Origin: Sipunculus nudus
Taxonomy: Eukaryota > Annelida > Sipuncula > Golfingiida > Sipunculidae
DNA length: 64,000 nucleotides
Direction of reading: 5' to 3'
NCBI GenBank assembly: GCA_026874595.1
Contig: CM049306.1
Coordinates: 57,790,019 to 57,854,018 of the forward strand
The position numbers and the translations under genes were made by a program. This document shows positions 56,420 through 64,000 of this stretch, in pieces; the first letter of the stretch is position 1; every line of letters starts with the position of its first letter. The notes below the pieces were generated by a model. That model was given only the letters and a program-made list of their open reading frames with translations. It had not been told where the DNA came from and made no database searches.

Positions 56420-56810
56420 TCTGGAAACAAGATACATGGACAGATGACTCCTGTGACCTTGACCTCGTGACCCCAGAATCAATAAAGTTCTTCCCCTATT
56501 GGCAGTTCAGCTATATGTTCTGAATGGAAGGTTTGGGGTGATACGTTTGGCTTAACATGCATCCACAATCTTTCTGAATGAGTTGATCCTGTTACTGAGC
56601 TTTGACTTCATGACCCCAAAATTAATCGAATTCTTGCTTTAGGGTTTAGGCCATACATAAGTCAAGACTGAAATCGATAAGTCAATCAATACTAAAGTTA
56701 TAAAAAAAAAATTTGACTGACATACAGACAGACGAACAGACGTACAGACTGACAGACAGTGTGATTACTATGGGGCATCCGCTTATTCAAGTGGGGCCCT
56801 AATAAGCACA
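56420..56810. repeat. Dispersed repeat ('ctgtgaccttgacctcgtga' family)
   Basis: Two units of 'tgacctt/tgacttc...gtgaccccagaatcaa' followed by a CAGA/GACA-rich microsatellite (56720-56760) and 'actatggggcatccgctt'. Reverse-oriented relative of 35.5-36.4 kb. Confidence 0.7.
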
Positions 56811-57029
56811 CAAGGTTTAGGAAACTAAATGAAACCACAGTTGCAAATCTGATAGTCTAAAAAATAAAGGAACAATACTAAAAAAATAGAATAATGCAGG
56901 TGGCGCTAGCCGTCTTCAGGAACTGAAGAAACCAGTCATAATCAATGAACACAGAAGGTTTGGGAACACTAGATGAAACCATAACTAAGAAACTGACATA
57001 ATTGCCGTCATTTGACGGTCTCAAAAACA

Positions 57030-57560
57030 GAAGAAATCGTTACAAGAGCACCGCAAATGGTTCATAATACGCCTGTTGCATATTTTGTTACCTCTGACCT
57101 CATTAAATATACATGAATTTGCTGAGAATGTAATTCAGGTGAGAAACTATATTGTTAATACTCCTCATGAGATATATGAAAATCCATCAGATTTTTGGTA
57201 GGTCAGGTTTGTGCCAACTGTAGTGGCCTCTGACCTAATAAAATATGCATAGATTTTGCTTGAAATCGAACTTAAGCTAGATATTTTATTGTCACTTTTT
57301 ATGTTGAGTTTTATAAAAATCATATTCCTTGTATGTTATCGCGGTGACACCAAAGTGCGGCGACCTCTGACCTCATTAAATATGCGCGGATTTTGCCCAT
57401 CATTGAACAAGGGCGAGATAATATATTGGCAAGTAGTTATGGTGAGTTTCGTGAAAATCTATCAAAGTCTCGGTAAAACACCGCAGCAACGTTAAAAGTT
57501 AACGGACGCAAGGACGGACGGACGGTTGTTATACTATAATACGTCCCGTCATAGACGAGC
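57030..57560. repeat. Tandem core plus ACGG microsatellite (pearl-like arrangement)
   Basis: Three ~135-bp units with 'acctctgacctcattaaata' + 'tgca' (57108, 57228, 57365) lead into 'acggacgcaaggacggacgg' at 57500-57524. The units are the reverse complement of those at 34.4-34.8 kb. A tandem core next to an ACGG tract is the arrangement described for mollusc 'pearl' elements. Confidence 0.6.
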
Positions 57561-57886
57561 GTATAAAAATTAGAAAAAAAGTACAGATGGCGCCACTAGT
57601 TTACGGGAACCTACAACCCTGCTCACGGTCAATATTTAAGGCGAGATTCAGGGCAATCCAGTAACTGGAGGTTTTGTAATTATTCGGAGGGGGGATACTT
57701 ACAAGCCCAATAGCTTGAAGGATGTAGGTCACATTGAAGGAGATTTTCTATGGACCTCCCTGGAAATTCATTTACAGGTTTCTGGGGTCAGCGATCTGTC
57801 CCTGCTAACGGACGTCCGGACGGCAAGGCAGACAACGGACAAAGCGCCATTCCTATATCTCAGTTGACTTCAGTTAGTTGAGCTAA
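57561..57886 (+). mobile_element. Diverged relative of the Helitron-like element's hairpin end
   Basis: Ends GTTGAGCTAA (57877-57886) followed by T, with 'ctcagttgacttc' just before, resembling the hairpin/CTAA end of copies X, Y and Z. An ACGG/GACGG-type tract (57810-57840) lies at the same relative distance. Only the terminal part is recognisably related. Confidence 0.45.
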
Positions 57887-57889
57887 TAA

Positions 57890-60800
57890 AAACCACAACG
57901 AAACATACTTAAAAGGATATAGACGAAAAGGAAGAAAATAACTCGAAAAGTAGTTGAATTTTTCTTATATTACTGCGGGGTTTTAAGATAAGGAATAACC
58001 AAACGATTCTCTTTTCCCTCATTTTAATGACAAAGCTGTATAAAACCTATCTGTAGCGATGTTGAACACAGACAGAGTCTGTTCACATATGGATAAAAGA
58101 TGTGGGCTTTTTGTAGCCATAAAAATAACCAGAGAAACATCTAAATACACAGATAAAGGCCTCTTTATAAATGCAGATGATTTTAATAACCCCATGCCAT
58201 CAACCCCCAGACTGTTTGCAACCCAGTACGACAAACAGTATACACCGCATGCGTATCTGTTACAATCGCGGCAGTTCTAGGTTAATATCTTTGAACAGTG
58301 CGAATTGTGTTGAAGAGTCAATGAAGGAGTCTAGGCATCCGAAAATTTTCCACGACTGCCAGCTGTAAATGACTCCCTTTGATAAAAACAGGTCCCAGTG
58401 CTTTACATGACAACATTGCTTTTGCTAAACGGCCAAGCACTTGTCGCAATTGCCACTAAAAGGCAGTTGGCACTCTGAGCGATATTATATGAGATTGCCC
58501 TGCCTTTTGGCTTAGAAGAACTGACGGTATCACTCATTTAACAGGATTATTTTGTCTAGACCATGGTATGTCAACCTGATCTGAGAGGCTTTTCAGATTA
58601 GTGTTGTATCAGATTATTTCGGGATATCTGTCATCATTTAACAGCTAACTCTCCATCTAGGAATAATGGTGCACTGTACATGGGGTGTATTTTTTCCACA
58701 TTTCTGATATCGAGATCACCAAGACCTAGATAACCAGAGCCATTCTTGACATGATTTTGAAAAGGAATTCTAACATGACTCGCTTAAACAACTGCATAAT
58801 GATTTTTGTTTCGGCATAAACATATTTTTATCGAAATATGGCCGCATGATAGAATTGTCAAAAAGTCAAGTTTTTATTATCCCTCCCCCCTTTCGGAGAA
58901 CCCTAACTTCCGTTTACACATAGGACAAGCAGTCTGTAATAAAGCAACCTTCGTATGCGCAATAAAAGTCTTATCTTGGGCACCATGGCAAAGACGTCTT
59001 ACAGATTAGCCTAGGGCAATATTTGTCGCTCAAACCAAAGTTATTGTTAGACGTTTGGTTCCCACCAGTCGATTTGACGCACCGGTTCACGGCTTGAGTT
59101 GAACCAGTGGTCGAACAAAGCTAACCGAGAAAGGTCCATGATTCTGCCCAGAGACGAGGTGGTATATCATATTCCCGGTCCCTATTCATATGTGGACCTG
59201 CATGATTGCATCAAGCATCACTGGATGCAAACGGGTATAAGCAATCGCATCAAGGAAAACGTGACTTTAAAATCATAAAACCAAAACAAGCTTAACAGAA
59301 AAAAAGCAGATGAGCCAGATTTGTGTGTATCTCTAAACCTGCTCAACAACTTTTTTCATCTGGAATATTTTTTTCAATCGGTAAAACTGTTGACACTGAT
59401 TTCGTCATTTCATAGACGCCATTTTTGTTTATATAACCAAGTCTCTTTTTAGTTCAATTTAGGAACCAGCTTCTGTTTACAATCAACATAGGACCTTGCC
59501 AAAACGCAACCCAATTTTAAATCCCCCCTCCCTCTGAGCAGCAGACGACGAAAGACGTACCCTAAAGCAGCATAATGGAAGCAATGATTAAAGTTCCGAA
59601 TTAAAAATTATATATTATCAGACAGTAAACAAAAGGGCGTAATTTCTGTGTTATTGATATTTTCGATGTAGCTCAAGGAATACTGGAGTCAGAAAATAAA
59701 TGAACGCCCCCGCGCAGGAAACTGCAGTGAAAACTTTCCATGACACTGCACAGAGCACTTCTTGACAGTTATGAACTCTATAATGTCGTACAGGTCTTGG
59801 TGTCTCGCAGTTGTAACGTTACTTATTCAAGAAGAACATACACAGACATTACACAGTCTGACAAAGAAAGGAAATCCATGTGTTGTGTATAAACAGGGGT
59901 CTGATAATACGTGTACTGTGGGGCCCCTTGCGGTCAAAATGACAATGAAAACTCAGTCATCTGTGTTCTGTTTACGGACTGGCGACAGTGCTTTGTTTTG
60001 CTGTATAAATCAAGGTCTGCGGCTGGGAGGACGTATTCAGGTTTATATTATAAATGCCATGGTAAAAACGCTTCCAGGAACCACATGTGCCGATGTAGGA
60101 ACGTCCCACTTCTCCGGATATCCGGCGGAGGTACAACCACCAGACTGAAGAATCGTGTCCCAGTTTACACCGCGCGCCACTACACGCCCATCCCATCAAC
60201 TCGACCGGCTCTGGTCACGTGGTCTAACTAAATGGTCCCTTATAACATATATAATAAGCCTGAAGTTTGGCTTTTATTGAAGTATTTACAACTAACTCAA
60301 ATTAAGATCATCCCGGTCCGCCTGAGATTTTGACATTTTCACATAAAAGAAGCCGAATAAAAGGGGGTAGTTGCCCGACCATCTTTTCTCACATTCTAGA
60401 CTTGATCGAGTGAAATCAAAGTGCCCCGCCCACGTACTTTATCTCAAACTTGAATAAACCAAAGGTTATATTTAAACAAGTACATGAAAAAGTCAGCTTT
60501 TTTCTGACGTTATCTGAGATCATGGCCCACAGCCAACCAGGGCTGTGCAGACAATTAACTGCTTTTCCTAGACTTGTTGTCCTCAAATGCATATTGATAG
60601 GACTCTGTGAACTTCATGAATAGTGTCACACCACGATCTTGCTACAGACATATACCGTAGCAGACTTTACCAGCTACTCCAAACAGCAGGAAGTGCTCAT
60701 TGGTATCACATCTTCTTAAGTACACTTTAAAGGTGCCCAATCACCTATCCTTTGAAACAGAATACACGTGGTTTTGGCTTCCTCTGTGTATATTTTAATC

Positions 60801-63800
60801 ATCTAAGGGCAATTTGGTTGTGAAAAGTTCTTATAAGGCCTTCGTGAAGGATGTGTGACCTTGTTTATCAAAAACATGTTTTAAACACAGCAATGTTAAC
60901 AAACGGGAAAAACATGTAATTTAAGGTGGTAGTTTGCATTTATACGGAGGGAAAAAGGTCGCTTGTTGCAAGACTTGCTACCAGATGCCCTTGTTGAATC
61001 TATTTTTATAATTTTGGCGGGCCCCGGCCAACATATTATAAACACGTTGATATAAACAAAACAAGGGGCCTGCGTGCGGTGATATCCAGGGTTTCTGGCC
61101 TATTTTAATTAAGCTCCAAGGGATAACCTCTAGTTTATAAAGGTCAGATAGGTGATTGAGCCCCTTTAAGATACAACATGACCAAAGGAACGACACCCAC
61201 AACAAATCAACGAGGAAGCCTGATTAGGAACCAAGTCGTCAGGTGTCGCTGTATGCATGACTATCAACTTTCATTACGTCCACATTTGCGGGGTATATGA
61301 CCACACATTCACAACGTTCCATTGTTTTACCATCAAATAGAAGAGTATAAAGCTTAATCTAAAATAAAATCTTGATATCTCATCCAAGTACATGTAAGCG
61401 ATTTTGTTATTAAATGAAGCAAGCCACATGTTTCTTTACTTATTTTCCTAATCGAGTGCGCTCTTAAAATACGCAGCTTATACTTAGAAGAAAGTCAGTC
61501 TCACATTTACAGCTGAAAAGTTCAGTTTATTTAATCAAATTTATTGTAATAAAAGATCTGTTGAAATCTGACCCGAAGAACTTATTTAATGAAAGACAGA
61601 TTATGTCATATAATAGATGAAACATGTATTTTGCTCTTATGCATCACGTTCAAAACACTTTGTTTTACGGGAGTGTTTACCCGAGTTTTAATGTTTGCTA
61701 GAGTGTGCATTTAATTGTATTTATAACATTTTAACAGCAACTTTTCATCTTGAGGCCGTCGCCGTGTAAAGATCGCTAAACATTTATAGCCTTGTCTATC
61801 ACTTGCCGTCCCTTGTTAAATGATATTTTATGGTTAAAACACGACTGTAGTTATAATTTACTAAGTACCAATAAAGTACCAAAAGTATTATACTTAATCG
61901 CGTACCGTATCAAGTAAATCGTTACCCTGACCTGCACAATGTTGGAGATATTTGCCTGTTACATTCTTACTTTTTGTAATTCGCTATTACCGAAAATAAC
62001 GAATAAAAAGTAAACCAAAGCGAGGGGCTTGAAGGTCGGTTTGACGACAGGAGTAAATACATTGATACAGCAATATGGGTCTAGAGACTTTTTTTTATAT
62101 TTATTTCCAACAAATTCTACACTCCGTTATACTACCTCAGCTAAGAGGTGAAGTTGGTCGGTTTGTCTGTTAGCGACTTAACGCAAAACGAATGAACAGA
62201 ATAAGTTTAAATTTTCAGAAGAGTTCGGGGAACACCCAGGAAAATCTATTAAATTTTAGAGGTAATCTTTACCACCAGCATGTGTTTTTTTTTATTTTTC
62301 ATTCAAAACCTATTCCATTGTGACATAGGCCGATTCTCTTCTCCACAGGTTCAGGCCGCCCATAGACAGGAATTAGGGCCAGTGCTTGCTCTGCAATTTT
62401 CTTTGAGAAGACGTGTTACTGAAGCTTGTTACCGTGTGCAAAGACGAACGTCTTCATTCCTGCGGGGTTGGGTAAGATCCTCTTACACATTCAAGTCATT
62501 ATATGCAATATTTTATGGATATCGTTTGAGAAATGAGTAAATAGTATACGATGTAAAAATGATTTCGGATAAATAACTCAAAATACAACACTGCGTCGTA
62601 AGAAAAAAAATCTATTGTAGTGTTCCGTTGCTTATGACATAGGGCTGCTTAGGTAAGGTTATCAAAACAACACAGATACCAGCTTATAAAGCCCTCCCAG
62701 CCTCCGATGTTAGCGCATGGTATGTTTGGCAGTCCAGCATCCAAGACTCAGTGTTTACTCAAGAAAACGGAGGTGGGTGTCGCTGTGAAAATATATTGAA
62801 AATAAACAAATGCTATTGTTGCTTTGTGTGGATCAGGTCGCGAGCAACTGTGTTTGATTGCCAGCGGGAGCCGCCTCTTTTTAAACAATACTGGGTTTTT
62901 GACAAACAACTGCGCATGTGACCAATATACCCAACACATGAAAGAGATTACTATTTTCTCAACACATGGCTACGTCCTACACAAAGCCACTGTTCTGGGA
63001 TATACTTCCTAATTGTTTCCTGTCGCAAGTCTATTGTCTGGCTGGGCGGATTGCAACCTCTGGATCTGGGTTAGGACATCTGGAAATCTTTCCCCTCACT
63101 CGACTCTTTTGAACAAGGACATGGCTGATAGCCAAGGTTAATTTGTTCCTGCTAGCCTTCGCTGTTTTATTTCGTGTTTTCTTGGCTCACGTTAAACGCC
63201 ATTTTAATTCATGCACAAGAGATCTTTTGAAGTTTTGCTCACCTCCTTCTTTGCTGTCACTCTACTATGACATCTCGTAAAATGTAATACAAAGTAGCAT
63301 CATCAAAGACGAGGCCAGTCAGTACATTAACGCCTGAATGGGTCTGTGTAAGGATTCACATGTAGATCAGTTATTCTGGGAATCTTGGAAGACCGCTTGC
63401 TATATTGTCAAGGACTCTGAAATGCCCACCCTTGTGCGACTCCTTTGGCGATGTCAGCTGCAGGCATGTTTCAACCTCAACGTTTTGTTCAACTGTTCAC
63501 TTTTTAACATATAGTTGAAAGTCAATCAGCCTATTGATACAGCAATTCATTCGTGCCTGTCCCCTTAATTTGTTTACGTCCTAGCTAGAAGACATGGAGT
63601 ATAATTAATATTAACATGTTCAAACAAATTGTTCTCACAAATAATTATCTAATCATCTTAGTTAACCTACAGGAACTTAAATATAGTTATTTGTTTCAAG
63701 ATTACGGCGTAAGCCTTGGCCACGTAAATATACATGTAGGGTCAGCCCTATGTTCCCAGGGTAGCCTGTTCTATATATGTTTTGTTGTCTGCAATTACAC

Positions 63801-64000
63801 CACAGTAGCAGACATTGGTGTCAAGTGTAATAATAACAGGGTTTTGTTGTGTTTAGTAAGCACGAGCACACTCGAGCCCGCACAAGTGGAGGGTATTCAC
63901 AGAGAAGCAAAATAAAGTGGCAATAACCGTTAAGTTGTGGATTTCTGAAGTTGGAAATTCGTTCATTTAAAAAATTCAAAGTGGATTTTCTGCGTTATCA
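57890..64000. other. No gene recognised
   Basis: Several open frames exist (58059-58280, 59762-60148, 62280-62540 and 63616-63915, all plus; longest 128 codons) but none has a recognisable domain or a consistent exon structure. The 59762-60148 frame has an ATG, a moderately hydrophobic start and seven Cys, so it is the best leftover candidate for a small exon. It may be upstream intron of the mucin-like gene or intergenic DNA. Confidence 0.3.

Overview
The window is nuclear DNA of an animal: AT-rich, with short coding exons bounded by consensus GT..AG splice sites and large introns full of repeats. Two recognisable animal genes (an SLC41-type magnesium transporter and a NOPCHAP1/C12orf45 homologue), a Thr/Pro/Glu-rich secreted-type gene, and repeat families of the kind common in molluscs (ACGG microsatellites next to tandem cores, long arrays built on phrases such as 'aggtcaaaggtca') suggest a marine lophotrochozoan, most likely a mollusc. 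No bacterial genes, CRISPR arrays, rRNA or convincing tRNA genes were seen. Almost all long open frames are chance or repeat-borne; the real genes had to be assembled from exons by eye. Layout: (1) 3.2-21.3 kb, minus strand: an SLC41A gene, ten coding exons with mutually compatible phases giving about 515 residues, plus a likely non-coding first exon near 21.2 kb. The last few codons and the 3' UTR were not found and may lie left of the window. (2) 21.4-29.2 kb: intergenic, dominated by a 2.5-kb element with 'gggtacat' inverted ends and long AT runs. (3) 29.27-36.69 kb, plus strand: NOPCHAP1, four coding exons, 191 residues, with a poly(A) signal. Its 4-kb first intron is mostly one element with ~180-bp inverted ends and a truncated sister copy. 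(4) 36.7-47.7 kb: intergenic repeats, including a 2.6-kb Helitron-like element that is the reverse-oriented sister of nested copies inside the SLC41A gene, several minisatellites and a ~278-bp satellite-like array. (5) 47.7-55.0 kb, minus strand: 3' part of a proteoglycan/mucin-like gene (five exons, 500 residues to the stop, 5' end not identified). (6) 55-64 kb: no gene identified; dispersed repeats and a few unassigned frames. The genes have no evident joint pathway: one is a membrane Mg2+ transporter, one a nuclear snoRNP assembly factor, one an extracellular or secreted-type protein. The most informative structure is the repeat landscape. A 910-bp Helitron-like copy sits inside an older relative, and an uninterrupted third copy shows the insertion was exact, between A and T, with no target-site duplication. 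A decayed pogo/Tigger-like transposon ends only about 35 nt from a 3' splice site of the SLC41A gene.
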